Source: Neobacillus thermocopriae (lineage in GTDB: Bacteria > Bacillota > Bacilli > Bacillales > Cytobacillaceae). Taken from it: 64,000 nucleotides of DNA. A program made the position numbers and the translations under genes. This document shows, in pieces, positions 51,107 to 59,758 of the stretch; the first letter of the stretch is position 1, and each line of letters starts with the position of its first letter. The notes under the pieces were generated by a model. It saw only the letters and a program-made list of their open reading frames with translations. It had not been told where the DNA came from and searched no databases. The DNA is taken from contig NZ_JAAIUV010000002.1 of NCBI RefSeq assembly GCF_010975035.1, forward strand, positions 124,001 to 188,000, read 5' to 3'.

Positions 51107-51979
51107 ATGTCTCATTTCGGGCGAGTGTCCACGGCAATGGTCACACCCTTTGATAATAAAGGGCATATTGACTTTGCCAAGACAACAAAGTTAGTCAATT
51201 ATTTAATAGAAAATGGTACGGATTCACTTGTTGTTGCTGGAACAACAGGTGAATCACCAACATTATCAAAAGAAGAAAAACTTGCTTTATTTCAGCATGT
51301 TGTAAAAGTGGTTAATAAAAGAGTTCCGGTTATTGCCGGTACTGGTAGTAATAACACTTACTCATCGATAGAATTGACAAAAAAAGCGGAACAAATTGGT
51401 GTAGATGGGATCATGCTAGTAGCCCCATATTATAATAAGCCGAATCAGGAAGGTTTATATCAGCACTTTAAAGCAGTTGCGGAATCTACCACGCTTCCTG
51501 TAATGCTTTATAATATTCCAGGCAGAGCGGTTGTTAATATTCAACCAGAGACAATTATCCGACTATCAAAAATCCCAAATATTGTGGCAGTCAAGGAAGC
51601 AAGTGGGGATTTAAATGCAATGACAACCATCATAGCAAATACAGATGAGAATTTTGCTTTATACAGTGGAGATGATGGGCTAACCCTTCCTGTTTTAGCT
51701 ATAGGTGGCGCAGGAATCGTATCTGTTGCATCACACATTATCGGAAATGAAATGCAACAAATGATTAAGGCATTTTTGGATGGAGATCATAGAAGTGCTG
51801 CTAAACTTCATCAAGAGCTGTTACCAATTATGAAGGCACTTTTTGCTGCTCCAAGTCCAGCACCAGTTAAAACCGCTTTACAACTGAAAGGTTTAGATGT
51901 AGGAACTGTTCGGCTGCCGCTTGTTGGTTTAAATGAACAGGAACGGTCAGCATTAATCGATGTATTATATAAAAAATAG
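51107..51979 (+). CDS. dapA: 4-hydroxy-tetrahydrodipicolinate synthase
   Basis: Condenses aspartate semialdehyde and pyruvate; branch point to lysine, DAP and dipicolinate. 290-residue TIM barrel: GTTGESPTLSKEE, Tyr135 in LYNIPGR, Schiff-base Lys163 in IVAVKEASGD. AAAGGAG before the ATG. Terminated by a strong hairpin. Confidence 0.96.
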   Translation: MSHFGRVSTAMVTPFDNKGHIDFAKTTKLVNYLIENGTDSLVVAGTTGESPTLSKEEKLALFQHVVKVVNKRVPVIAGTGSNNTYSSIELTKKAEQIGVDGIMLVAPYYNKPNQEGLYQHFKAVAESTTLPVMLYNIPGRAVVNIQPETIIRLSKIPNIVAVKEASGDLNAMTTIIANTDENFALYSGDDGLTLPVLAIGGAGIVSVASHIIGNEMQQMIKAFLDGDHRSAAKLHQELLPIMKALFAAPSPAPVKTALQLKGLDVGTVRLPLVGLNEQERSALIDVLYKK

Positions 51980-51991
51980 ATACTATAGGTG

Positions 51992-52018
51992 ACCAACCGA
52001 ATTATTCGGTTGGTTTTT
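51992..52018 (+). terminator. Intrinsic terminator of dapA
   Basis: ACCAACCGAA (51992-52001) and TTCGGTTGGT (52005-52014), then Ts. Confidence 0.9.
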
Positions 52019-52052
52019 CATTTTTATGGATTCCAATCGATTTTGTTTTTGG

Positions 52053-52082
52053 TTGTAAAGGCTTTCCGGTTTCAAGTATAAT
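52053..52082 (+). promoter_or_regulatory. Promoter of rnjB
   Basis: TTGTAA (52053-52058), 18 bases, perfect TATAAT (52077-52082). Confidence 0.6.
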
Positions 52083-52133
52083 AAACGTAACTGATTTCGG
52101 TCGGCTTTAGTTCAACATAGGAGGAAACGGATT

Positions 52134-53801
52134 GTGATAAATAAAAAGAATCAATCCATCAAGTTCATTGCACTTGGTGGGGTAGGAGAAATCGGAAAAA
52201 ACATGTACCTTGTGGAAGTGGACGAGGACATTATTATCATTGATGCTGGCATAATGTTCCCCGAGGAAGAAATGCTAGGCATCGATATGGTTATCCCAGA
52301 TATTACATATCTCAAAGAAAACGAAGAACGAGTGAAAGCCATCTTTTTAACTCATGGGCATGAAGATCATATTGGTGCCCTTTCCTACGTTTTACGGCAA
52401 ATCAATGTTCCTGTTTATGGAACGAAATTGACATTGGCTTTGGCACATGCCAAATTAAAAGAACAAGACTATCAGGAAAAAACCAATTTTATTGAGATTG
52501 ATTCGAATACAATCGTAGAGCTAGATTCCGTAAATGTTAGTTTCTTTAGAACGAACCATAGCATTCCGGATTCTGTAGGTGTATGTATCCATACATCGGA
52601 AGGAATTATTGTATATACCGGTGATTTTAAGTTTGATCAAGCTGCTACAAAGTTTTATCGTCCGGAAATTGGAAAAATGGCAGCTATAGGTGAACAAGGT
52701 GTTCTATGTTTATTGTCTGATAGTACGGAAGCTGAGAAACCGGGTTATACAGCTTCAGAATCCATTGTTAAACATGAATGGTCCAATGCTTTTTATAATG
52801 CTCAAGGAAGAATCATTGCTGCCTGTTTTGCATCAGACATCAACCGAATTCAACATATTTTTGATGTGGCAAAAGAAAATAATCGAAAAGTAGCTGTTGT
52901 TGGAAAAAGTTTGGAAAGAATATATCATATCGCATTAGATTTAGGCTATTTGGAAGTAGATGACGAATTAATTATTTCCATCGATCAAATTAAAGATTAC
53001 GAGGATCGGGAAATCGTTGTTTTAATGACCGGAAGTCAAGGAGAACCAATTGAGGCCCTTCAAAAAATGGCAAAACAGCAGCATAAACTCTTGAATATTC
53101 AAAAAGGTGATACCGTGTTAATTGCTAGCTCACCACTTCGAGGGAGCGAATTGTTTTTATATAAAACGGTTGATATGCTATTTAGAGCAGGGGCGAATGT
53201 CATCACTGGAAAGCGGACAATTCATGTATCTAGTCATGGTAGCCAGGAAGAATTAAAATTTATGATTAACCTGATGCAGCCAAAATTCTTTATTCCGGTT
53301 CATGGGGAATATAGAATGCTGAAAGCTCATCGGAAAATTGCCTTGGATTGCGGCCTAAAGGATGAGCAGATTATTATTCCTGACTGTGGAGATGTGGTGG
53401 AATGGAAAGGTAGGACCTTTGCTGTTACTGGAAAGGTACCATCTGGAAATGTGTTAATCGACGGAATAGGTGTCGGTGATGTTGGGAATATCGTTTTAAG
53501 AGATCGAAAGCTTCTATCACAAGATGGAATTTTAATTGTGGTCGTTACATTAACGAAGCAAGAAAAAAATATAGCCGCAGGACCAGAAATCATATCAAGA
53601 GGTTTTGTTTATGTTCGAGAGTCGGAAAAACTAATGGGTGATTCCACTAAATTAGTTCGTGAAATTGTCGAGGAGAATCTGGCAAAAGGATCGTTTGAAT
53701 GGTCAAGCTTAAAGCAGGAAATCAGAGATGATCTGAGCCGTTATCTCTTTGAAAAAACAAAACGAAGACCAATGATTTTGCCAATTATTATGGAGGTTTA
53801 A
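52134..53801 (+). CDS. rnjB: Ribonuclease J2
   Basis: Metallo-beta-lactamase/beta-CASP 5' exo- and endoribonuclease; partner of RNase J1 in mRNA decay. 555 residues: zinc motif HGHEDH (74-79), TGDFKFDQ, HVSSHGSQEE near 364, VHGEYRML near 390, and C-terminal FVYVRESEKL and the family end PMILPIIMEV. Assigned J2 by position (dapA-rnjB-tepA); the catalytic motif is complete, unlike B. subtilis J2. GTG start after AGGAGG. Confidence 0.9.
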   Translation: MINKKNQSIKFIALGGVGEIGKNMYLVEVDEDIIIIDAGIMFPEEEMLGIDMVIPDITYLKENEERVKAIFLTHGHEDHIGALSYVLRQINVPVYGTKLTLALAHAKLKEQDYQEKTNFIEIDSNTIVELDSVNVSFFRTNHSIPDSVGVCIHTSEGIIVYTGDFKFDQAATKFYRPEIGKMAAIGEQGVLCLLSDSTEAEKPGYTASESIVKHEWSNAFYNAQGRIIAACFASDINRIQHIFDVAKENNRKVAVVGKSLERIYHIALDLGYLEVDDELIISIDQIKDYEDREIVVLMTGSQGEPIEALQKMAKQQHKLLNIQKGDTVLIASSPLRGSELFLYKTVDMLFRAGANVITGKRTIHVSSHGSQEELKFMINLMQPKFFIPVHGEYRMLKAHRKIALDCGLKDEQIIIPDCGDVVEWKGRTFAVTGKVPSGNVLIDGIGVGDVGNIVLRDRKLLSQDGILIVVVTLTKQEKNIAAGPEIISRGFVYVRESEKLMGDSTKLVREIVEENLAKGSFEWSSLKQEIRDDLSRYLFEKTKRRPMILPIIMEV

Positions 53802-53805
53802 TAAG

Positions 53806-53835
53806 AAAAGGTATCGGAAAATCCGGTACCTTTTT
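53806..53835 (+). terminator. Intrinsic terminator of rnjB
   Basis: AAAAGGTATCGG (53806-53817) and CCGGTACCTTTT (53823-53834), one T-G pair. Confidence 0.85.
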
Positions 53836-53905
53836 CTATTCTGGTGGGATTTTTTTCTCCGATACGTAAATACTAATCCATATCATGCCTGAAGGGAGAA
53901 TAATG

Positions 53906-54661
53906 ATGAAATACGATTGGTTTAAAAATAATGCTGGTACACAAGAAGGCGGGGAGCCTCAAAAAGAGGAAAAGCCTTCATCACCATTAATGGAAAAAAT
54001 TCAACAGTTAGGACAAACCAATGTACCTCAGCTTTCCTCCGATTCTAAAATACATTGTTTAACGATTGTCGGTCAAATAGAAGGACATATGGCACTACCG
54101 CCGCAAAATAAAACAACCAAATACGAACATATTATTCCACAGTTGGTCGCCATTGAACAAAACCCAAATATTGAAGGTGTTTTAATTGTTTTAAATACGG
54201 TGGGAGGTGACGTGGAAGCAGGATTGGCAATATCTGAAATGCTTGCCACCTTATCCAAACCAACTGTTTCCATCGTATTAGGTGGAGGACATTCTATCGG
54301 TGTACCTATTGCTGTTTCTTGTAATTATTCCTTTATCGCAGAAACCGCAACGATGACCATCCATCCGATTCGATTAACTGGTTTGGTCATTGGCGTACCT
54401 CAAACTTTTGAATACTTGGACAAAATGCAAGAGAGGGTTGTCAATTTTGTTACGAAGCATTCGAAAATTTCGGAAGAAACCTTTAAGGATTTAATGTTTG
54501 CCAAAGGGAATTTAACAAGAGATATTGGTACAAATGTAATTGGTCCGGATGCAGTGAAATATGGTCTGATAGATGAAGTAGGAGGGATTGGTCAGGCCAT
54601 GAAGAAATTATATGAATTAATTGAGTTAAGGAAGGATAAAAAAGAGGGGCTGATTCAATGA
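53906..54661 (+). CDS. tepA: TepA, ClpP-like translocation-enhancing protease
   Basis: 251 residues with a ClpP/crotonase-like serine protease fold: [43 protein letters not shown] with the likely nucleophile Ser, and [12 protein letters not shown]. subtilis TepA is cytoplasmic and implicated in preprotein and spore functions. ATGs at 53885, 53903 and 53906 are in frame; 53906 has the best spacing from GGGAG. ylzJ overlaps by four bases. Confidence 0.9.
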   Translation: MKYDWFKNNAGTQEGGEPQKEEKPSSPLMEKIQQLGQTNVPQLSSDSKIHCLTIVGQIEGHMALPPQNKTTKYEHIIPQLVAIEQNPNIEGVLIVLNTVGGDVEAGLAISEMLATLSKPTVSIVLGGGHSIGVPIAVSCNYSFIAETATMTIHPIRLTGLVIGVPQTFEYLDKMQERVVNFVTKHSKISEETFKDLMFAKGNLTRDIGTNVIGPDAVKYGLIDEVGGIGQAMKKLYELIELRKDKKEGLIQ

Positions 54662-54888
54662 TTTTATATACGATGATGCCCCATGAATTAATATTTCCTT
54701 ATGATGGAAACGCCTATGAAAAACAACAAATGGTTTCCTATCAAGGGATTCCATTGCTCGTAGAACCGGTCGATCAGCAAAATGTTCAAGTATTACGGAT
54801 ATTGAGTAGTGATCCACAGCATTATTTACATGCCAATTTATCACCAGGATCAAAAATTTCTTTTTCAAATCTTGATCCCGTACAGTAA
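54658..54888 (+). CDS. ylzJ: YlzJ-like small protein
   Basis: 76 residues, conserved after tepA in Bacillaceae, no known function. Starts [15 protein letters not shown], contains [20 protein letters not shown] and LSPGSKIS; no membrane segment. ATGA overlap suggests co-translation with tepA. Confidence 0.82.
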   Translation: MILYTMMPHELIFPYDGNAYEKQQMVSYQGIPLLVEPVDQQNVQVLRILSSDPQHYLHANLSPGSKISFSNLDPVQ

Positions 54889-54904
54889 ATGTAGGATGAA
54901 ATTA

Positions 54905-54913
54905 TGGTATAAT
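54905..54913 (+). promoter_or_regulatory. Extended -10 promoter of spoIIIE
   Basis: TGG then perfect TATAAT (54908-54913), 100 bases before spoIIIE; no good -35. Confidence 0.5.
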
Positions 54914-54930
54914 AAGGTTATAAATACAAG

Positions 54931-54964
54931 AGCAGCCATTCATAAGGCTGCTTTCTTCCTTTTT
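54931..54964 (+). terminator. Hairpin and T-rich tract before spoIIIE
   Basis: AGCAGCC (54931-54937) and GGCTGCT (54946-54952), then a C-interrupted T tract. It would end ylzJ transcripts or sit at the 5' end of the spoIIIE message. Confidence 0.6.
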
Positions 54965-55012
54965 CTTGAAGATAATGTAAAAGTTTATAGTATTTAAAAT
55001 ATAGGTGATGAA

Positions 55013-57364
55013 ATGGCCAAAAAAAAGAAAAGACAACCAAAAAGAAGTGATCAACAACTTAAGAGGACCGTTCAATATGAACTATCGGCTCTAGCAATCC
55101 TAGCATTAGCCATAATAGCCATTGCGAAGCTTGGAGTTGTTGGAAGGGGAACGGTACTATTCTTCCGTTTTTGGATGGGAGAATGGTATATGCTAGGTTT
55201 GTTGGGACTGTTATTTTTAAGTATTTTTTTAATGTGGAAAAGGGAAATACCATTCCTATTTCAAATTAAATTAGTAGGTAGTTACTTTGTTGTTTCCGCT
55301 ATTCTATTATTAAGTCATGTGACACTATTTCATTTACTTACCAAAGAAGGAAATTTTAATAACCCAAGTGTGATCGCAAATACTTGGGAGTTGTTTATGA
55401 TGGAAGTTCGCGGTGACACGAGTACAACTGATCTCGGAGGAGGAATTCTTGGGGCAATTCTTTTTGCCTTATTCCATTACCTTTTTGCAGAAACAGGTAC
55501 GAAAATCATTGCTTTTATTTTCATCATTATCGGTTTTATTCTCTTAACAGGAAAATCATTTGGCGATTTTGTTGGAAAAATCATACTTACTATTCTAGAT
55601 TTTATTAAAACACAATGGGCTGCATTTAAGTCAGATGTGTCTGACTGGAAACAAAAACAACAAGATCGTAGAAAACACAAACAAATAGAGAAAAACCAAA
55701 AGCAGCAAAGTGGGCAGAATGATCAAGAGTCCATTCATGATGCGGCAAAATTGAATGAAAATGAGGTTTCGGTTGTACCGGAACCAATTATATCAAACTT
55801 TGCCGATCGAGCTTATCCAGATACGGAAGCCCATAAAACGGAGAATGCAAAAGAACAGCCAAAGGCAAAGACAAAAAAACAGGAAGAACCGGAGGAGGAT
55901 TCTACTCCTCCAATGACCTTTACCGAGGTGGAAAATGTCGATTATCAGCTACCGCCACTTAAGCTATTAAAACGGCCAAAGAAAACCGACCAAAGCGGGG
56001 AATACGAGCTGATTAACAAAAATGCTGCTAAGTTGGAAAGAACCTTCCAAAGCTTCGGTGTAAAAGCACGAGTCACACAAGTACACTTAGGACCCGCAGT
56101 CACAAAATATGAGGTTCATCCTGATGTAGGTGTGAAAGTAAGTAAAATTGTCAGCCTAAGTGATGATTTAGCGTTGGCGCTTGCTGCTAAAGATATCCGA
56201 ATTGAAGCACCGATCCCCGGTAAATCAGCGATTGGTATCGAAGTCCCGAATTCGGAAATAGCGATGGTTTCCTTAAGAGAAGTACTAGAAGCTACCCATC
56301 ATAATAAACCAGAGTCAAAACTGTTAATTGGATTAGGAAGAGATATTACAGGGGAAGCCGTTGTTGCTGAATTAAATAAAATGCCGCATCTTCTCGTTGC
56401 CGGGGCTACCGGTAGTGGGAAGAGTGTATGCATCAACGGGATTATTACAAGTATTTTAATGCGGGCAAAACCACATGAGGTAAAATTGATGATGATTGAT
56501 CCGAAAATGGTTGAACTAAATGTGTACAACGGAATTCCTCATTTGCTCGCACCTGTAGTAACGGATGCAAAGAAAGCTTCGCAGGCATTGAAAAAAGTAG
56601 TTAGTGAAATGGAAAGAAGATATGAATTATTTTCCTATTCAGGGACACGTAACATTGAAGGCTATAATGATCATATTAGAAAACATAATCTTGAGGAAAA
56701 TGATCAACAACCTCTATTACCATATATCGTAGTTATTGTAGATGAGTTAGCCGATTTAATGATGGTGGCATCTTCAGATGTAGAAGACGCAATTACCCGA
56801 CTTGCCCAAATGGCTCGTGCTGCTGGCATTCACTTAATTATCGCCACTCAAAGACCATCGGTAGATGTCATCACTGGAGTTATTAAGGCCAATATTCCTT
56901 CCCGTATTGCTTTTGCAGTTTCAAGTGCAACGGATTCTAGAACGATCTTAGATATGGGAGGGGCCGAAAAACTTCTCGGTAGAGGGGACATGCTATTCAT
57001 GCCGGTTGGGGCCACCAAGCCACTCCGTGTCCAAGGTGCATTCTTATCTGACCAAGAAGTGGAGGATGTGGTGCAGTTTGTCATTTCACAACAAAAGGCT
57101 CAATATCAGGAGGAAATGATTCCTGATGACATTCCGGAGGCTACTGGAGAGGTCGATGATGAATTATATGACGAGGCTGTTGAATTAGTAGTGGAAATGC
57201 AAACAGCTTCTGTATCCATGCTTCAACGTAGATTCCGCATCGGATACACAAGGGCAGCACGTCTCATTGATGAAATGGAGCTTCGCGGTGTGGTTGGACC
57301 GTATGAAGGGAGCAAACCACGAGCTGTATTAATTTCTAAAAATAATGAAGAGAAAAGTTCTTAA
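55013..57364 (+). CDS. spoIIIE: DNA translocase SpoIIIE/FtsK
   Basis: Pumps the chromosome into the forespore and clears DNA from septa. 783 residues: four membrane segments (about 20-185), a charged linker (200-320), the motor domain with Walker [10 protein letters not shown] near 464 and Walker [13 protein letters not shown], and the C-terminal gamma winged helix ([19 protein letters not shown]) that reads orienting sequences. Length matches B. subtilis (787). ATG 55013; a nearer ATG at 55008 is out of frame. Confidence 0.96.
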   Translation: MAKKKKRQPKRSDQQLKRTVQYELSALAILALAIIAIAKLGVVGRGTVLFFRFWMGEWYMLGLLGLLFLSIFLMWKREIPFLFQIKLVGSYFVVSAILLLSHVTLFHLLTKEGNFNNPSVIANTWELFMMEVRGDTSTTDLGGGILGAILFALFHYLFAETGTKIIAFIFIIIGFILLTGKSFGDFVGKIILTILDFIKTQWAAFKSDVSDWKQKQQDRRKHKQIEKNQKQQSGQNDQESIHDAAKLNENEVSVVPEPIISNFADRAYPDTEAHKTENAKEQPKAKTKKQEEPEEDSTPPMTFTEVENVDYQLPPLKLLKRPKKTDQSGEYELINKNAAKLERTFQSFGVKARVTQVHLGPAVTKYEVHPDVGVKVSKIVSLSDDLALALAAKDIRIEAPIPGKSAIGIEVPNSEIAMVSLREVLEATHHNKPESKLLIGLGRDITGEAVVAELNKMPHLLVAGATGSGKSVCINGIITSILMRAKPHEVKLMMIDPKMVELNVYNGIPHLLAPVVTDAKKASQALKKVVSEMERRYELFSYSGTRNIEGYNDHIRKHNLEENDQQPLLPYIVVIVDELADLMMVASSDVEDAITRLAQMARAAGIHLIIATQRPSVDVITGVIKANIPSRIAFAVSSATDSRTILDMGGAEKLLGRGDMLFMPVGATKPLRVQGAFLSDQEVEDVVQFVISQQKAQYQEEMIPDDIPEATGEVDDELYDEAVELVVEMQTASVSMLQRRFRIGYTRAARLIDEMELRGVVGPYEGSKPRAVLISKNNEEKSS

Positions 57365-57393
57365 CAAGGGCTACATGGTCCTTGTTTTTTTTT
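57363..57393 (+). terminator. Intrinsic terminator of spoIIIE
   Basis: AACAAGG (57363-57369) and CCTTGTT (57380-57386), then nine Ts. Confidence 0.82.
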
Positions 57394-57487
57394 ACTATTT
57401 TAGGACTATTAGACAATGATTTACAGTAAAATGATACTATAAATCATACATCAAAACAGGAAAATAGGAATAACGAAATTTAATTAT

Positions 57488-57499
57488 ATCAGACCTAAT
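57488..57499. promoter_or_regulatory. Operator-like motif, copy 1
   Basis: ATCAGACCTAAT; its reverse complement contains AGGTCTGAT, shared with copies at 57623 and 59694. Confidence 0.4.
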
Positions 57500-57591
57500 A
57501 ATGAAAAAAATAGAAGAATTAGGACATTTGCAAACAATATGCCTTTTTTCGACAAATTCATCAAAATTCTATTTATTTCTCGCATAAAACA

Positions 57592-57600
57592 TGGTAATAT
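57592..57600 (+). promoter_or_regulatory. Extended -10 promoter of the GntR gene
   Basis: TGG then TAATAT at 57595-57600, 63 bases before the start; weak -35. Confidence 0.45.
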
Positions 57601-57622
57601 TAGTTCGATTAGTAGGAATGAT

Positions 57623-57636
57623 ATCAGAGGTCTGAT
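57623..57636. promoter_or_regulatory. Operator-like motif, copy 2 (palindrome)
   Basis: ATCAGA-GG-TCTGAT, perfect 6-base arms, about 25 bases downstream of the -10 and 27 before the GntR start: placed for autorepression. Confidence 0.5.
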
Positions 57637-57663
57637 GTCTTAGGAAAAGGCTGGAGGTTGCAC

Positions 57664-58389
57664 ATGTCAATAAAGTCAGATAACCGGCATTTATATTTAC
57701 AAGTCATTGATCACCTGAAACAAGATATTGAAAAAGGGGTATATAAAGAAAAAGAAAAATTACCCTCAGAATTTGATCTTGCTAAACAGCTCGGAGTTAG
57801 CAGGGCAACACTTCGAGAAGCTTTGCGTATACTAGAGGAAGAAAACGTTATCATTAGGCGTCATGGAGTGGGAACTTTTGTTAACTCAAAACCACTGTTC
57901 ACTTCAGGAATTGAACAGTTAAACAGTGTCACTGACATGATTAAACAAGTCGGCATGAAACCTGGGACTATTTTCTTAAGTTCCACGAAACAAGATCCTA
58001 CCGAAGAGGACATTCGTCGGTTCTCATGTTCTGAAACTGAGGAAATGGTCGTGATTGAGAGGGTAAGAACCGCCAATGGGGAACCAGTCGTCTATTGTAT
58101 TGACAAGGTACCTGCCCGAATTTTACCAGATACCTTTTCACATGAAGAGGAGTCTATCTTTAATATTTTAGATGTGGAAGCAAATAAAAGAATTACATAT
58201 GCGGTTGCCCAGATTGAACCAATTGGTTATCACGAAAAGATTTCCCCAATTTTAGAATGTGATCCTGAGACGGCATTATTAGTTCTTAAACAAATGCATT
58301 TCGATGAAATGGATGAACCAGTCCTATTTTCGGTAAACTATTTTAAGGCGGATAAGTTTCGCTTTCATGTACTTAGGAAACGCGATTAA
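57664..58389 (+). CDS. ymfC: GntR-family (HutC-type) regulator YmfC
   Basis: 241 residues: N-terminal winged helix ([20 protein letters not shown], about 34-53; HGVGTFV wing) and a C-terminal UTRA-like effector domain (from about 85; [20 protein letters not shown]). ATG 57664 lies 6 bases from CTGGAGG; TTG 57658 abuts it. Placed directly before a nucleoside ABC importer, so purine nucleoside or related control is likely. Self-control is suggested by the palindrome at 57623. Confidence 0.9.
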   Translation: MSIKSDNRHLYLQVIDHLKQDIEKGVYKEKEKLPSEFDLAKQLGVSRATLREALRILEEENVIIRRHGVGTFVNSKPLFTSGIEQLNSVTDMIKQVGMKPGTIFLSSTKQDPTEEDIRRFSCSETEEMVVIERVRTANGEPVVYCIDKVPARILPDTFSHEEESIFNILDVEANKRITYAVAQIEPIGYHEKISPILECDPETALLVLKQMHFDEMDEPVLFSVNYFKADKFRFHVLRKRD

Positions 58390-58419
58390 TTTATTATGGA
58401 AATGCAGCGAATCCAGACT

Positions 58420-58425
58420 TTGACA
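58420..58425 (+). promoter_or_regulatory. Candidate -35 of the bmp promoter
   Basis: Perfect TTGACA at 58420-58425 in the ymfC-bmp gap; the sequence 17 bases on (AACATT) is a poor -10. Confidence 0.3.
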
Positions 58426-58468
58426 TTTCTACTTAATCAAACAACATTTTCTTAGGGGGTAAAAAACC

Positions 58469-59545
58469 TTGAAAAAGCGTAAAATTGGTATGGCACTTTC
58501 AATGGTTCTTACTGCTGGGACACTTTTAGGGGCATGTGGAAAAGCAGACGACAACGGCGGTGAAAAAGGTGGAGAAAAGAAAGACAATTTCTCTGTAGCA
58601 ATGGTAACTGACGTTGGCGGTGTTGATGACAAATCCTTTAACCAATCTGCATGGGAAGGACTTCAAAACTTTGGTAAAGAAAATGGCTTAGAAAAAGGTA
58701 AAGGTGGTTATGATTACATCCAATCTAAGTCTGATGCTGATTATGCAACTAACTTAAATACATTAGTTCGTCAAGATTTTGATTTAGTATATGGAATTGG
58801 TTTCTTAATGCAAGCTGCTGTAGAAGAAATTGCGCAACAACAAAAAGATGCACATTTTGCGATTGTTGATGCAGAAGTACAACAACCAAACGTTGCAAGC
58901 ATTCTATTTAAGGAGCAAGAAGCAGCATTCCTTGCTGGGGTAGCTGCCGCACTTACGACCAAAACAAATCACATCGGTTTTATCGGAGGAATGGAAATTC
59001 CTGTTATCGAACGTTTTGAATCTGGATTCTTAGCAGGTGTAAAAGCAGCTAAACCTGAAGTACAAGTAGATGTTCAATATGCTGGAGCATTTGATAAAGC
59101 TGAAGTGGGACAATCCATTGCTTCGAAAATGTATTCTTCTGGTGCAGATGTGATTTTCCACGCAGCAGGTGCAACCGGTAATGGATTATTTAAAGAAGCA
59201 TCTGACCGTAAGGCGAAAGCACCAGATAAAGATTTTTGGGCAATCGGTGTGGACCGTGACCAAGCTGACATGGGACCTGAAATTGTCTTAACATCTGCTC
59301 TTAAGCGTGTTGATGTTGCGGTGCAAGACCTTGCAACAAAAGCAAAAGACGGCAACTTCCCTGGTGGTGAAATTGTATTATATGGACTTCAGGAAGATGG
59401 TGTTGGCTTAGCACCAATTAATGATAAAGTTGCTAACAAAGCTGATATCGAATCCGCTGTTAAGGATTGGATTGAAAAGATTAAATCCGGAGATGTTAAG
59501 GTTCCTGGCACCCGAGAAGAGTTGAAATCATTTAGCGTAAAGTAA
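58469..59545 (+). CDS. BMP-family nucleoside-binding lipoprotein
   Basis: Substrate-binding protein of the PnrA/TmpC/NupN type, surface-anchored by lipidation. 358 residues: lipoprotein signal with lipobox ending at Cys23 (TLLGAC), then VAMVTDVGGVDDKSFNQSAW, LVYGIGFLMQAA, IGFIGGMEIPVIERFESGF, and GVDRDQADMGP. TTG start after AGGGGGT. Followed by three hairpins and then the ATPase and permeases, so it can be expressed above them. Likely ligand: guanosine or other purine nucleosides. Confidence 0.92.
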   Translation: MKKRKIGMALSMVLTAGTLLGACGKADDNGGEKGGEKKDNFSVAMVTDVGGVDDKSFNQSAWEGLQNFGKENGLEKGKGGYDYIQSKSDADYATNLNTLVRQDFDLVYGIGFLMQAAVEEIAQQQKDAHFAIVDAEVQQPNVASILFKEQEAAFLAGVAAALTTKTNHIGFIGGMEIPVIERFESGFLAGVKAAKPEVQVDVQYAGAFDKAEVGQSIASKMYSSGADVIFHAAGATGNGLFKEASDRKAKAPDKDFWAIGVDRDQADMGPEIVLTSALKRVDVAVQDLATKAKDGNFPGGEIVLYGLQEDGVGLAPINDKVANKADIESAVKDWIEKIKSGDVKVPGTREELKSFSVK

Positions 59546-59558
59546 TGAAATAATAATG

Positions 59559-59599
59559 GCAGGAATAAGCAGAATTTTTCTTCAACTGTTTATTCCTGC
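59559..59599 (+). other. Hairpin 1 after bmp
   Basis: GCAGGAATAAGCAG (59559-59572) pairs with CTGTTTATTCCTGC (59586-59599), 14 pairs with one G-T, 13-base loop; no T-run. Probably protects the bmp mRNA 3' end. Confidence 0.7.
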
Positions 59600-59610
59600 T
59601 TGATGAAATT

Positions 59611-59649
59611 TTAAGTGAAGTGCAGAATGGTTTTCTGCCATTCACTTAA
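59611..59649 (+). other. Hairpin 2 after bmp
   Basis: TTAAGTGAA (59611-59619) with TTCACTTAA (59641-59649), a 2x2 internal loop, then GCAGAA with TTCTGC (59622-59638). Confidence 0.7.
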
Positions 59650-59688
59650 GGTTTTAGAGTGGGGAAAATTCCCTGTTTTTTTAAAACC
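59650..59688 (+). terminator. Hairpin 3 with T-run before the ATPase gene
   Basis: GGGA and TCCC (59662-59673) then TG and a run of Ts (59675-59682); GGTTTT (59650) can also pair with AAAACC (59683). Possible partial terminator. Confidence 0.55.
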
Positions 59689-59693
59689 TGGAA

Positions 59694-59704
59694 AGGTCTG
59701 ACCT
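59694..59704. promoter_or_regulatory. Operator-like motif, copy 3 (palindrome)
   Basis: AGGTC-T-GACCT, perfect 5-base arms, 55 bases before the ATPase gene; shares AGGTCTGA with copies 1 and 2. Confidence 0.5.
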
Positions 59705-59758
59705 CTTACAGCTATTGGTCATAATTTCCATCTACCTTCATTACAGGGAGTGAGAATA

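Noticed and set aside
57365-57663. Extra gene in the spoIIIE-ymfC gap
   Set aside because: AT-rich, stops in all frames and no ribosome site except that of ymfC; contains only the terminator, promoter and motif copies.
58390-58468. Purine riboswitch before the nucleoside-binding lipoprotein
   Set aside because: The gap is only 79 bases and has none of the conserved purine-aptamer loops.
59662-59673. CodY box at GGGAAAATTCCC
   Set aside because: Does not match AATTTTCWGAAAATT well enough and is better explained as part of hairpin 3.
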